Below, one piece after another: positions 34,356 to 45,839 of a DNA stretch of 64,000 nucleotides; position 1 is the first letter of the stretch, and every line of letters starts with the position of its first letter. A program made the translations under genes and the position numbers. The DNA is taken from assembly GCA_032433765.1 (NCBI GenBank), contig JAVIAB010000059.1, forward strand, positions 55,823,103-55,887,102. Direction: 5' to 3'. The notes under the pieces were generated by a model that saw only the letters and a program-made list of their open reading frames with translations, did no database searches and had not been told where the DNA came from. Source of the DNA: Megaustenia siamemsis (Eukaryota > Mollusca > Gastropoda > Stylommatophora > Ariophantidae).

Positions 34356-35177
34356 GTACAAGATCAGATGGCTCACTGTTCAACATAGCACGACTAAGAG
34401 CAAAAACATATGTTTCCCTACTTAAAGAACTTTTATTTGCTGACGATGCAGTCCTAGTCGCTCATAGTGAAACCACCCTTCAATCGCTGATCAACAACCT
34501 GGACAAAGCATGCGACCTTACTTCACTGTCAATTAGTGTTCAGAAACCAGTAATACTAAGTCAAGGCGACATTAAACCTCTATTAACCACTCTAAAAGAT
34601 TGTCCACTAAAGTCAGTTCAGAAATTCACGTATCTTGGATCCACAATTACGCAAACCACTTCTCTTGATGATGAAATAAACAGCCGAATTGGTAGGGCAT
34701 CTACGACTTTCGGCAAACTCACAGAAAGGGCCTGGAACAACACGAAACTAACACTAAAGACCAACTCTTAATATATCAAAATTGTGTGTTTAGCACACTA
34801 TTATATGGATCTGAAACCTGGACAACATACTCAAACCAGGAAAAAGACTAAATGTCTTCCACATGCGATGTCTCCGCGGAATAATGCACATCAAATGGCA
34901 GGACAAAATAACCAACTTAACTGTCCTGCAATATGCTAAGACCCCAACAATCATGTCACTGCTCAGATGTCAAAGACTAAAATGACAGGGGTACGTCCAG
35001 CGAATGGGAGAAAATCGCATCCCCAAGCAAATACTCTATGGTGAACTAACACACGGAGAAAGACAGATCGGCAGAACGTAACTACGATATAGAGATATCT
35101 GTAAATCATCTCTGAATGACTTCTCCATCTGTGAAAATGACAGGGAACATCTGGCTAGTGATCGCACATCATGGAGA
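34356..35177 (+). mobile_element. LINE family C, reverse transcriptase C-terminal part
   Basis: RT palm motif LLFADDAVLVAHSETT, then YLGSTITQTTSLDDEINSRI and, after a stop near 34770, LLYGSETWTTYS and MRCLRGIMHIKWQDKITN: the usual order after the catalytic FADD. The end overlaps the 5' part of the copy at 50086-50448. The 5' part (endonuclease and first half of RT) is absent, and the 3' end is replaced by a LINE D scrap. Confidence 0.85.
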
Positions 35178-35218
35178 GCATGTATCATCATCATCATGTG
35201 CCATACCGTTTGGCGTAG
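35178..35218 (-). mobile_element. LINE family D scrap (extreme 3' end)
   Basis: catcatcatcatgtgccatacc then gtttggcgtagg, matching the 3' terminus at 61826-61870. It forms the junction between a LINE C and a Penelope-like fragment. Confidence 0.65.
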
Positions 35219-35219
35219 G

Positions 35220-36004
35220 TGAAGTCTGGGAGAAGATTATCGGAAAGATTTTGTGAACATCTACGGGATGTCCAACAGAATACTGGTACTCCAGTGTCTT
35301 CCCACTTCAACTCCCCTGATCACAAGGGTAAAGACGACATCCGTGTCACTGGAATTGTCCTTTGTTACTCTGGCGACCGCAGCCGCTTTATTTTGGAAAA
35401 TCGCCTCATAGTCCAGTATGGTTCGCTGACCCCACGAGGCATAAATGTATCACACTCATACACATAGTTTCCTTTTGGTTGCTCCTTCCCTTTTGCATAA
35501 CCTTCTCTACTGCACATATTTGGGATCTTTGGTCTATCTACTATGCCATGCTATTTCTAATTCTTCTCATCTAATCCCTTATGAGACACTTCGGTGTTCT
35601 GCTCTATACATTTTTTCTGTGCTCCTTATCCCTCATTTTTTTTCATTGTACCCCACTCTCAGACATCTCACTCTTACCGCCTTTTGAGGACCTGTTAGTC
35701 TACGGTTCTATTCTTTCTCCCTTGTGTTTGCACACTGACCCCCGTGTGAACTCCTCTGGTTCGGTGTGCATTTGCGCACATTTTTGCACATTCACGACAG
35801 CCACACTTTTGTTACCATTTCCTTTTCATACACACAGGATAGACCTTTCTAGTTTACATATTTCGAATATTTTTGTTTTAATGTTTCGTTATTAGTTGTG
35901 TGTGTGTTTTTTTCTTGTTTGTTCCTGCTGAAGGCCTATTGGGCCGAAACGTCGTTTAGTCTGTGTCGTCGACTTATCACGTAAAGCTTCTAACATACCA
36001 TTTT
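35220..36004 (+). mobile_element. Penelope-like element, 3' part
   Basis: A GIY-YIG endonuclease C-terminus (35222-35467) reads SGRRLSERFCEHLRDVQQN, PVSSHFNSPDH, then ENRLIVQYGSLTPRGIN. The ordering G-R-x-L-x-x-R-F-x-x-H, H-F-N-S, E-x-R-L-I and P-x-G-I-N is that of Penelope-like elements, where the domain nicks DNA for RT priming. About 460 bp of T-rich 3' UTR follows, ending in ctgctgaaggcc-tattg-ggccgaaacgtc (35928-35955) and cacgtaaagcttctaacata. The GIY-YIG N-terminus and RT are missing. Confidence 0.8.
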
Positions 36005-36480
36005 TTATATTTTTTAATTTTGGCGTAGGCGATCATGTCCCTCCACAATCTTCTATCTACAGTGCATCGTATCAGTTCTGTTGTTGACTGCTTACCATAC
36101 CATGACACGAAGCTATCCAGTATTTTCTCTCTTTGTCGTCCGTGATCTCTTTTTCCTTTTATCTTGCCAGTTGTAACCAAGTATTCCAAATTTCCTCTTC
36201 TCATGATGTGTCCGAAAAATGTTTATTGTTTCTTTCTGATGTTTATTAGGAGCTGCCTTTTTGTGTTGGCCTCTTTGAGAACTTCCTCATTGGTCTTTTT
36301 AGTTGTCCAGGGAACTTTCAACATTCTTCTGAGAAATCCCATCTCTGTGGCCTCTAATCTTCTTTTCATGTGTGTCTACTGTCCATGATTCGCTTCCAAA
36401 GGTCAGAATTGGTTCTATATAGCACCGATGAACTCTCTTTCTCATTTCTATTGACATAGATTTGTTGCATAAGATATTGA
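36005..36480 (-). mobile_element. LINE family D, 3' fragment
   Basis: Minus strand: MRRGNLEYLVTTGKIKGKRD, WYGKQSTTELIRCTVDRRLW, RDMIAYA. The region to 36480 continues into the RT thumb segment. It lacks the terminal catcatcatgtgcc, having joined the Penelope-like end directly. Confidence 0.8.
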
Positions 36481-36975
36481 ATAAGAATATATATGAATAA
36501 TTATTAATATAGTTAAGTAGTGTATCCTTTACTGAGCGTTACTATTATCCCAATAATTTTCTAGCCAGCTCTTGCACATTGCCAGGCCAGACATTCGAGA
36601 TCAGTGGCCAAACTATTTTATTTTTCATTTTTCAACAATCGTCAAATAATCATCATGTCTTCCTATTGCCCGTTGTATCCTCATGCATTCTGAACGTCTT
36701 CGTTCATGGCACAATCCAAGTAAAGAGATGTCCAGAAACCTAACGATAACACTTTATCTATTTAACTTTCACAACTACCTTTCTCAGACCAGCTGTAAGA
36801 GTACATACTTAACAAGTGTATATGGAACTTGAAAATGGTGATAGAAAAATGATTAAAAAAAAACACAACGTAGAACAGCCCGAACTCAAACCAAATAGTG
36901 ATATTCGCATCCCTCCAGATAGACAGGCATAATATTCCAGTCTATATTTTAGGTTTCGAGCTATATATTACAATT
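36481..36975. other. No gene seen
   Basis: Unique AT-rich sequence, no recognisable repeat partner. Confidence 0.5.
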
Positions 36976-37396
36976 ATCATCAAGTACCGTGCTTGCTGGC
37001 GTAGGTGGTCATGTCTCTCCACAACTTTCGATCTCGGCAGTTATTTATAATTCCTGCTGTAGACCTTCTGCCAAGCCATTCTCTTAAGCTGTCTGGTATC
37101 TTTTCTCTCTGCTTCCCTCTATCTATTCGTCTCTCAATTTTCCAAGTTGTCACAATATATTACAGCTTTTCCATTCTCATTAAAAGACCAAGAAAATTAT
37201 GATTATTTCTTCCTAATTTGGAAAATTAGTTATCTTTTTGCTTGACCTCTTTCAGAAAGTTTTCATTGTTCTTCTTAGTTATTCATGACATTCACAATAT
37301 TCTTCTGTAAAACCACATTTTCTACAGCCTCTAGTGATTTTGTTATTTATTGTCCTATTGTCCATGATTAACATCCATATTTTAAGATTGGCTCTA
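36976..37396 (-). mobile_element. LINE family A, 3' fragment
   Basis: Minus-strand copy of the tail at 5306 and 60062, starting atcatcaagtacc. Frames are broken. It ends at 37396, next to the GC-rich element. Confidence 0.8.
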
Positions 37397-37404
37397 TATA
37401 ACAA

Positions 37405-37770
37405 TTAGGAGGCGAAGGCGCGCCTCCCAGCACCAGAGCTGGGAGTTGTCAGCGATCCACAGCTGAGGGCTTGCGCCAGGATCGGTGAACCAGAACCATC
37501 CAGACCCTGCTCCACCTCTCCCGGTGCCTCTAGTAACAGACTAACCTGTCTAGTCTGGCCAAGCGAGTAGGAATTGAAGAGGGAAGACAACCCGGTACTC
37601 AAAAATATCGTGCTGAAGTCGGATGTGTTGGGCCGAAAGGTGCACATATAACAGTTATACTGTAAACCACAACACAACGCAGACACGCCTACTTAACGTC
37701 TTTTTAAGGGCGGATGATGACGAGGTACACTCCTTAAGTCGTCGGGCGAACGTAAGCAAGCAAGCAATAT
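37405..37770. repeat. GC-rich unidentified element with CAAG tail
   Basis: It stands out by base composition from AT-rich neighbours on both sides. Contains gtgctgaagtcggatg-tgttgggccgaaagg (37610-37640), similar in form to the Penelope-like 3' motif at 35928, and ends in (caag)n (37757-37769). It contains no credible gene. Confidence 0.5.
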
Positions 37771-38585
37771 AGGAATTAAAAACTGGTTTTCTTGCTTCTT
37801 TTGTAAAAAAAATGGAGTGCACAGTGTCTTCATACATTAAAATATATAGAATAAATATGAACAATAGCTTCAATGGAATAAATACATCTTTATTTAACAT
37901 TGACTTGAATATCACGGTTGAAATGTAACCACTCGTTTGTTTAATTAACAAATTAGTGTCAGCGATAAGCTCACTTGTAGATGAACATTGATCTCTAGTG
38001 AAATCGCGAGATGTCATATTACGTGAGTATAGTTTATTTCCAATTTTCTTCACACCCGCAGCCTTGTGCTCTCCTGTTCCTAGCCTTACAGGCAGGCATT
38101 CTCCTATTTCAGTGATATTTTAATTTTTTATCGTCGAGTGTATTGCATTTTAAAATATCTATTTTTGTTATCTATCAATTTTTACTGCGGCAGCGCCCGT
38201 GTTCGGTGTACTCTTTTCAATGTTCAGTAGCAAATAGTTCTTTATGCACGGGGCATCCTGTATTTCCTCGTTTTTCGAGATGTCTAGACATTGGATCTCA
38301 CTACCAAAAGATCGAGGTTAAGTTATGAAGAAACCACATATTCGTCTTATCATCATGTGTCACTTCATTTGCTCTATATTGTCAGTGAATATAGTTCATA
38401 CTTTTCCACACACAAGAAAAAAAAAGTCATGGTTACATTGCTTTTAGAACTTTTTTTTTTTTAATTGTCTTTTGCTGTCTCTGCTGTTGTGTCCTGACAA
38501 GTTGAATTCCTGCCAGTTCTGTATTTGTGGACATCGGCGGTAAATTAAAACAATGAAAACCAGCAAAAAACCTACATGAACTTAT
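37771..38585. other. No gene seen
   Basis: AT-rich unique sequence with poly-T at 38451-38462. Confidence 0.5.
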
Positions 38586-38800
38586 AAATGGTTATGGTTA
38601 GCCGAAGCTCCGGTATCACTGCAAACGAATTCAAATCCATACTTGCTCAACCACCCGTGCCAGTGGAATCATCCTAATTAAAACTCATCGCATTGAGGGA
38701 TCTAATAATGGAAAAGCTGTTGCAGTCCCCATTATAGCAGCTATAGCACACGCCAAAAGACATAAGGCCAAGCGGCATCGAAAGTGAACGCAGCTGAACT
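38586..38800 (+). repeat. Interspersed repeat Y, copy 1
   Basis: Matches 47805-48005: tcactgcaaacgaattcaaa, gccagtggaatcatcc and gcacacgccaaaa are shared in order. Family unknown; no coding capacity. Confidence 0.75.
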
Positions 38801-39609
38801 GTCCATTGTCATACGATATCATCATTCATTGTAAGCAATCGGAATATCGAAATACAATCCGGATGAAAAACACAGCTCACGATGTGCACACAGCACTTAA
38901 CTCAGCAGCCCAGGCAGCAAGCCGACTTGGAATATGAGGAAACTGCAACAAGAAACACTTTTTAGACTGAGTCTCAACGGTTCCTGTCGCCTATCCACCA
39001 TCTTGACTAGAAGTGAAAAAAATATTAATAAAAGATCGCACCATGAGCTAAGATCCTACATCCGACCCTTTCTCCTTTTTTCACTCTCTTCGTCTCCAGT
39101 ATGGCTCTCGAGATTTTACTTTCCCCCTTGACTACTGTTTATCACGGTCCAATAGACACATACACATTGTTCTTGGCCACTCTTCCTCTTTCGGTCATTC
39201 GGAACTCATGAGTCTATCACCTCACAGATCAATTTTGAGATAAGTATTTGCCTTTCGTACCGTTTTATTTCTGATGCAAGCTTTTTCGACGAATCGTCGT
39301 AGTTTGTCTCGTCTCTCTCTACAGCTGATTTGTACCATGTTATATTTATTTGACATATTAACTTAGAACATACAAGAGCTTGCATGAATCGTCAGGTATG
39401 GTGAGTTATGAGCTCTGTCCTAAGTGCCGTCTTCTGCCCTAGAAGAACTAACTAAGCTCTTGATTTGATAGATGATGAATGCAGCTGTTTAGATTTATGT
39501 TTAGATCAATCAATCAATCTGTGCTCTTGTATCAAATGAATGAAATGTATTTCGTGTTCGTAATTTGTGTCACTGAAACACAAAAGTAACCGCTTGTATC
39601 TCGGTAGTC
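38801..39609. other. No gene seen
   Basis: Unique sequence, short frames only. Confidence 0.45.
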
Positions 39610-39815
39610 TAGCATGGCAAAGAACATTTTTCAGAGAACTGTGAGAGTATAAAGAAGGAGAGGTAGGTAGAGGAAATGTTTGGAAGATAACCTCAAAGAC
39701 TGGACAGGTATCGGCTGTGCAGCTTCCCTAAGAGTGACTGAAGATAAAGAGTTAATTGAAGAAGGTATGTCAGTAATGCCTCAGCGACCCCCAAAGATAT
39801 GGGAATAATAAACCA
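39610..39815 (+). mobile_element. LINE C-terminal tail fragment
   Basis: Reads GTVRG-x-R, then RKCWEDNLKDWTGIG and a degraded end. G-R-x-R-K-x-W-x-D-N-x-K-x-W-T-G is the tail type seen in many invertebrate LINEs. Confidence 0.65.
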
Positions 39816-39974
39816 AGAACTATATCATTATTAATCACTCTTGATGGTAGTCCCTGAAGTCGCTGATGATCATGTTCCAACAATTCTCTGAATGAGTTGG
39901 TTTGGGGAGATGGTGCGGGTATTTGAAAAGAGCTAGCTTGAAGTGTTTATAAAGTCTGTTGCACTCTGGGAATG

Positions 39975-40785
39975 TAATTCTTCCTCTTCTTTTCTCTTTT
40001 CACTGATACCGAAAGGTGTCGTGGTTTATATCATTTGTCGTTCTTGAGCTGCTCGAACTGTCTGAATTAGTGATTTTCCTTTGTCGTTACATGTCTCTGT
40101 CACTGCATCTATCCATCTTCTTCTGGGTCTTCCTCTTGGTCTTTTTCCATGCATTCTCGAGAAGAACGCCCTTGATGGTGATTGGTGAGGATTCATTCTG
40201 ACCAGGTGGCCAAACCATTTAAGTTGTTGTTGTTCTATATATTCTTGGCAGGGTTTTGTTCCTACCATTTTTCTTATGGTTTCATTTGGTATTCTATCTC
40301 TTCTTGTGTTGTTTGTTACTTTTCTCAAGCATTGCATCTCACATGTATTTATCTTTCTTAATTGTGATTTAGAAAGGGTCCATGTTTGACTTTCATAGCA
40401 CAATGTTGGTATGAAAATGCTATTTATCATTTGTTGTTTAGCTGGCATAGAAATGTTTTGATGTCTTAGCAATGGTGAAAGCTGGTATGTGACAGCATTT
40501 GCTTTTTGTATTCTCATGTCAATTTCTCTGTCTAGTTTTCCATCTTCTGTGAACATTGTGCCTAAATACTTGAATTCTTCAACTTGTTTTATTTCTTCAT
40601 CTTTGATCTTAACGTTTAATGGGTGTCTTAATTTACTTATTCTCATAGCCTCTGTTTTTGCTGTGTTAATTTTCATACTGTAGTTTGTGCAGCTTTTATC
40701 TAGAGATGTTAAATGCTGTTGTAGCAGGTTTTCGTCCTCATATATTAGGCATTGGTCATCTGCGAATTGTAGCTTGTTGATGTTG
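39975..40785 (-). mobile_element. LINE family E, RT C-terminal half
   Basis: Minus strand: LQFADDQCLIYEDENLLQQH (RT motif C; near 40770), then an open frame of 216 codons (40676-40026) with MKINTAKTEAMRISK, VEEFKYLGTMFTEDGKLDRE, SQTWTLSKSQLRKINTCEMQ and WFGHLVRMNPHQSPSRAFF, ending RPRGRPRRRWIDAVTE and RAAQERQMI. The tail is a CTTCTTTTCTC (minus: gagaaaagaagag) run. 5'-truncated; the intact 216-codon frame suggests it is younger than most LINEs here. Confidence 0.9.
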
Positions 40786-41070
40786 GAACTTTATAACAGC
40801 ACAATGGATGGTAATACTTATTCGCACAAACTGTAAGAATAAATCACAAAATAAAATCCGTTCGAAATAACACAAGAACGCTTGAATTTCTTGTACTACG
40901 GGCATTGACATTCACTTATAATTTAAATTTGACTTCCATCGAAAATTGTATCGTGTTGGGGAATGTAATTAACCTTCTAAATTATTCAATACAATCGCGT
41001 CACATCAAGTCTTGTAAAGGATGGTTGTAATCGTTCGGTATCAAAGCATTACAAATCATGAATACAATAC

Positions 41071-42336
41071 TTAATATGGACAATCAGCAGCAAGAGTCCT
41101 CAAAAAGTAATCGATGCTTGAAACACCACAGAATCCAGAAATAAACGTCGAAACTGAAACGGCCCATGGGCGTAAAGTCTGCTCTAGACATGTACAAACT
41201 AGGCCAGCATTTCCGCTTAAGTCCAATGTTGTCAAAGTGTTTATTAAACCAATGGAGGTGGGCAGTCGAGTTAACTTGCTCCCTTTGATCGACAAATATG
41301 TTAATTGTTGGAGATTTACAAAAGCATCTGTAGATACCGCATACAGTGGGTTATTGTCTAGAGTGAGAATTGTCATTTGAGAATTTAGTGGAAAGCTGAT
41401 GTCATCGAGTTGTGAAATGAGATTGGACGTAAAGTCAATATTTGTGACGCTCACTGGGATGTCAACACCTTGGATTTGAGTAATGTAATTGGATCCAAAT
41501 CTAACTGTTTGAAGTTTGAGTCCATTTCTCATGAAGTTGGATATTGAATTGATTCTGTTGTTTTCAAGTGACAGAGAAAGGATGTTTGGGGGTATAGATC
41601 CATTCCTTGTGTTGTATATTTTGTTATCTGTAATGAACAACGTTTCAACCTGTGTCAGGAATGACAGATCTGGAAGACTGACTAATTTGTTCCAATTTAA
41701 ATACAAGGTATCTAACGAGCCAGCAACAGGCAGCAAAGCACTGGTGAGATTGGTTTTGTCTGTGATACTGTTGTTGTTAAGATGTATCGTTGTTAAGTTT
41801 CCAAAACCTGGTAGCCCAGTAACCTGGGTTATAAGATTATTGTCCAAAATTAGATCCCTTAGGGCCACCATGTTCGAAAAAATATTTCCAGTAGATGTCA
41901 ACGTGATATCTTTAAGTGTGATACTAGTTAAAACTTGGCCCAGGTTTTCGAAAGCGTCGTCTGGAAGTGAGATCTGCGCGCTAGAGAACTCCAGAACACC
42001 GAGACGAGACATACCGTCAATCCACTCTGGCCATTCTGTTATACCCACATCGACAAGAGTCAAAGTCAGTAAAGTATTCCCGAGGTAATATAACAAAGAG
42101 GGGTCCCATTGTCCAATCTGGCTATTGAGAATTGATAAATGTTGTAAGTTATTCAGGTCAAATAACGCGAAAGGGAATTCGTCTAAGTTCACCCCGGAGA
42201 ATTTGAGATCAACCAGCGTGTCCTCTGACCCAACAAAGGCGTGCTGGTCTACCAATGAGATGGGGTTTCCTTGAAAGTCAATGCCTCCAAGCCCAGACGG
42301 TAAACCACCAGAGGTTATGTTCGTGATGAAGTTTCC
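41071..42336 (-). CDS. LRR gene 2, exon 3: LRR domain and C-cap
   Basis: Exactly 1266 nt, as in gene 1. Begins GNFITNITSGGLPSGLGGID after acceptor cattccag and carries about 16-17 leucine-rich repeats (LTTIHLNNNSITDKT, LDTLYLNWNKLVSLP, MTILTLDNNPLYAVS), then C-cap LVCTCLEQTLRPW, GFCGVSSIDYF and ADCPY-stop. Joined with the N-cap exon it gives YLSLT|GNFITNI, a continuous repeat. The full protein (28+36+421 = 485 aa) looks secreted and has sequons (NIT, NNS, NLT, NGS). The frame is open 36 nt further upstream (to 42372), but that part is intron. The antisense 190-codon frame at 41516-42088 is a shadow. Role: extracellular recognition or matrix binding is likely for LRRs; no ligand can be inferred. 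Confidence 0.93.
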   Translation of the reverse strand, partial: GNFITNITSGGLPSGLGGIDFQGNPISLVDQHAFVGSEDTLVDLKFSGVNLDEFPFALFDLNNLQHLSILNSQIGQWDPSLLYYLGNTLLTLTLVDVGITEWPEWIDGMSRLGVLEFSSAQISLPDDAFENLGQVLTSITLKDITLTSTGNIFSNMVALRDLILDNNLITQVTGLPGFGNLTTIHLNNNSITDKTNLTSALLPVAGSLDTLYLNWNKLVSLPDLSFLTQVETLFITDNKIYNTRNGSIPPNILSLSLENNRINSISNFMRNGLKLQTVRFGSNYITQIQGVDIPVSVTNIDFTSNLISQLDDISFPLNSQMTILTLDNNPLYAVSTDAFVNLQQLTYLSIKGSKLTRLPTSIGLINTLTTLDLSGNAGLVCTCLEQTLRPWAVSVSTFISGFCGVSSIDYFLRTLAADCPY

Positions 42337-42634
42337 CTGGAATGTAACATAATTATGATAATAGAGCATCAAAATTGGTTTGCTGTTATTGATTTTGAAT
42401 TGCTATAAAAGTTGACAGTTGTAGAAGATGTCAGAGGAAAGATAAAACACGTACGACAATGACATCCTTAACTTTCCTCCCTCCTGATATTTTGTCTGGT
42501 TTTGCTACAATAGCTATACACTCTGGTAGGTCAACCACATGCCAGTTACTTTCTGAATCATAGATGTTGTTGCCTACCTTTGTATGGTAGCAAGCGAATC
42601 TGACTAGTTTCTATTAGCATAATATGATGTAAGA

Positions 42635-42897
42635 AGAAAACACAATAACATGTTAGACACAGCAGTAAGAGAATACAACATGCAAGTTATCAACCTCAAA
42701 TGTAAGAAGACAGAAGTGATGTTTATACCGAATACAACAACCATTACAATCATGCAACACAAAAGTGAGCCGGACAAATGTGAAACAAGTACAGAGAGTC
42801 AAGTACTTGGACACAATAATAACTTCAGACGGAAGATGGCACCCCACAGAAATTAACAGCAAAATAGCCCAGACCAAAGTAGAATTACTGAAACAAT
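42635..42897 (+). mobile_element. LINE reverse transcriptase fragment
   Basis: Reads YNMQVINLKCKKTEVMFIP and, after a frame change, VKYLGTIITSDGRW-type residues: the segment after RT motif C. Antisense within gene 2 intron 2. Confidence 0.7.
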
Positions 42898-43785
42898 GAA
42901 ACATCATGTCAATAAGCTACTGTCAATTAGTCTATGTCAATAAGTTTATGTCAATAAGCTACTGTCAATAAGTCTATGTCAATAAGTGTATGTCAATATG
43001 TCTATATCAATTAATGTCAGTAAGTCTATATCAATTAGTATATGTCAATAGGTTTATGTCAATAAGTGTATGTCAATATGTCTATATCAATTAATGTCAG
43101 TAAGTCTATATCAATTAGTCTATGTCAATAAGTTTATGTCAATATGTCTATATCAATTAATGTCAGTAAGTCTATATCAATTAGTCTATGTCAATAAGTT
43201 TATGCCCTGAAGTCTACGTCCATTAGTCTGTGTCAATTAATCTATGTCAAAAAGTCTATGCTCATTGGTCTATGTCAAGTAGTATATGTTATTTAGTCAA
43301 CGTCGAAAAAGTCTTTGTCAAATTAGTCTATGTGAATAAGTCTATCGCAATAAGTATATGTCAATTAGTCTATGTCTATAAGTCTATGTTCATAAGTCTA
43401 TGTCCATTAGTCTATGTCAATTAGTCTATGTCAATAAGTCTATATCTATTATTTATGTCCATTGGTCTATATCAAATAGCATATGCCCATTAGTTAATGT
43501 CGAAAAGTTTATACCAAATAAGCCCATATCAATAAGTCTATGTCAATTAGTCTATGTTACGTAGTATATGTACATTTTTCATTGTCAATAAGTATATATC
43601 AATTAGTCTATGTCAATAAGTCTATGTCCATAAGCCTATGTCAATTAGCTTATGCCAAGAAGTCAATGTCAATGAGTCTTTATCAATTTGTCTGTAAATA
43701 AGTCTATGTCAATATGTTTATATCAATTAGTCTATGTCGAGTAGTCAATGTCAAAAAGTCTATGTCAATACGTCTACCTGATAAT
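42898..43785. repeat. 14-bp minisatellite
   Basis: About 60 imperfect units of approximately 14 bp (gtctatgtcaataa, with aatta/tatat variants). Confidence 0.93.
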
Positions 43786-44211
43786 AAGTGAGAAAAAAGC
43801 AATAGAGCGTCCTGAAATACCAACATCAGGAGTGTCAACTCTGATCATTAAAGTCTGGCCTGTAGCATGACATTAGATGTCAACATCTGACCGTTATGTC
43901 TACACACTGGAAGGGCTCAATTACAGAGAAACTGAAACTTTCATTGCTGTATTAGTATTTATTATTATTATCATTTTTTTGTTGGCCATTATTATTATTT
44001 CTACATAGCTGGCTTGAAAGAATAGCAAAAGGTGAAATGAAAGATTTTAAAAATTGTTTATCGAAAAATCTCATCCGTCACAAAAGTTTGTCTCTATAAA
44101 TTGTAGTTCTATAGAAGCAAAAGCCCTCCTCTTAATATCCTTGCAACACCAAGAACGTATGTTTATGGGTATATGGTGTTAGTGCCTATTTGTGATGTTA
44201 CCATTAGCATA

Positions 44212-44465
44212 GTAAAAAAAAGTAAAGAGTCACGCCAAGTGGAGTATTGGGAATATGGTGTTATTGACCATACATTTTACAGAACGTCAGCACATGATTT
44301 TTGGGGTAATGTGGTCGGTATTACCACCGTTCCGCTTTAATTTCCCAGAAAAAAATCCGGTACCCATTTAAGGCTGGATGAACCCGGAAGCCGTCGGTCA
44401 GGATCGAACCCGACCACTTGTCCTTTGTAGTTCAGTTCATTAACCACTGAGCTATCGCGTCTCCC
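44212..44465 (-). mobile_element. SINE-A copy 5 with TSD
   Basis: Full-length minus-strand copy, head ggagacgcgatagctcag at 44465. Flanks taccattagcata (44199-44211) and taccatgtgcata (44466-44478) match at 11 of 13 bases. Confidence 0.9.
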
Positions 44466-44660
44466 TACCATGTGCATATATTTGGCTAATGTAATCAGAA
44501 CTACGATTGACTGTTTATCATTCCCACCAAAATATTTCCAGCATCAATTTATTTGTAGCCAACCTATGACACAGTTGGTCGGAATAATGAACCCGACGCC
44601 TGGTTATAAGTAGACAGACCACTTGTAAGCTAACAAGAAATAACAAATTGAGAAACGAAG

Positions 44661-45385
44661 ATGTTCATCATCATCATCAAGTCGTAGGTGATCATGTCTC
44701 TCCATAACTTTCTATTTAATACTAACCATATTTGTTCTTGAATTCTTGTTTCCTCAGGTGTTTGCCTCGATCGCTTCTCTCAAATCTTCTTCTTGTTACA
44801 ATGCCTTCCAGTTGTTACGCCATCCTTACATGGTCATAAAAATGATGATTGTTTCCTCCCAATGTTGATGATTGCTTCCTCCCAATCTTTATGATTGTTT
44901 CTTCTCAATGTTGGTGATTGCTTCTTATCAATGTTGATGATTGTTTCTCCTCAATATTGATAATTGTTTCTTCTCAATGTTGATGATTGCTTCTTCTAAA
45001 TGTTGATAATTGTTTCTTCTCAATGTTGATAATTGTTTCTTCTCAATGTTGATAATTGTTTCTTCTCAATGTTGATGATTGCTTCTTCTAAATGTTGATA
45101 ATTGTTTCTTCTCAATATTGATAATTGTTTCTTCTCAATGTTGATGATTGCTTCTTCTAAATGTTGATGATTGTTTCTTCTCAATGTTGATAATTGTTTC
45201 TTCTCAATGTTGATGATTGTTTCTTCTTAATTTTATTCATTCGTTTTCCTTTTGCGCTGACAACTTTTAGAACATCTATGTTGTTCTTTTGAGCTGTTCA
45301 TAGTTTTCTCAATAGTCTTCTTTAAAATCATATTTCTATAGTTCCCAAACAATGCTCATATCTCAACATATTGTAGCCCCATTGA
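44661..45385 (-). mobile_element. LINE family A copy split by a 23-bp array
   Basis: The minus-strand 3' end starts catcatcatcaagtcg-taggtgatcatgtctc (44668), resembling 36976 and 60062. The portion beyond the array (45225-45385) aligns with the RT thumb region found at 60062-60230. The two halves flank the 23-bp array. Strongly diverged. Confidence 0.7.
44830..45225. repeat. 23-bp minisatellite grown from LINE A sequence
   Basis: About 16 copies of a 23-bp unit (tgatgattgtttcttctcaatgt). The unit corresponds to atgatgattgtctcttccta-atattgg, the reverse complement of the family A coding stretch (N-I-R-K-R-Q-S-S-F) just upstream of FGHVMRR, as found uninterrupted at 60230-60262. Confidence 0.8.
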
Positions 45386-45839
45386 CTACATTGTCAAACA
45401 TCAAATAGTTTGCTAAACGCATATACAGACAAGACAACATGCGATGCGGATGTAAAAGCGTTCATCGCGAACAAAATAAATATTGAAATACAAAAACAAT
45501 CACGACAGGCAAGTACAAATTTCAAAATGAAGGAAACGGAAAATTTGCTTGGACATATATGCCTGTTGGTCACATGATATATAATGAACAGGGCAGGTAT
45601 GATCACAAGGATGCAAATTATAGTGACAAGGCAAAATCGTTCCATTGAGGAGGATGGATGAAAGGAGGAGTCTCAGGGTAGGAGGAGAAAGAGCTTACTC
45701 TGCAAGAATCATAGTTAAATCCAGAAGATTTTGTTTTCTTTGGCATTCTAAGGTACCAGAGAGAGAGAGCAGCAAACAGGGCATAGAAGAAAGGAAGAAG
45801 ATGAGCTAGAGAGAGGAAGGAGTTTGATAGATACGGTGA

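Noticed and set aside
37405..37686. A 93-codon minus-strand cysteine-rich frame
   Set aside because: Falls in the GC-rich repeat-like element; no conserved spacing or signal peptide.
41516..42088. A 190-codon plus-strand frame
   Set aside because: Antisense shadow of LRR gene 2 exon 3, which has clear LRR and cap motifs.
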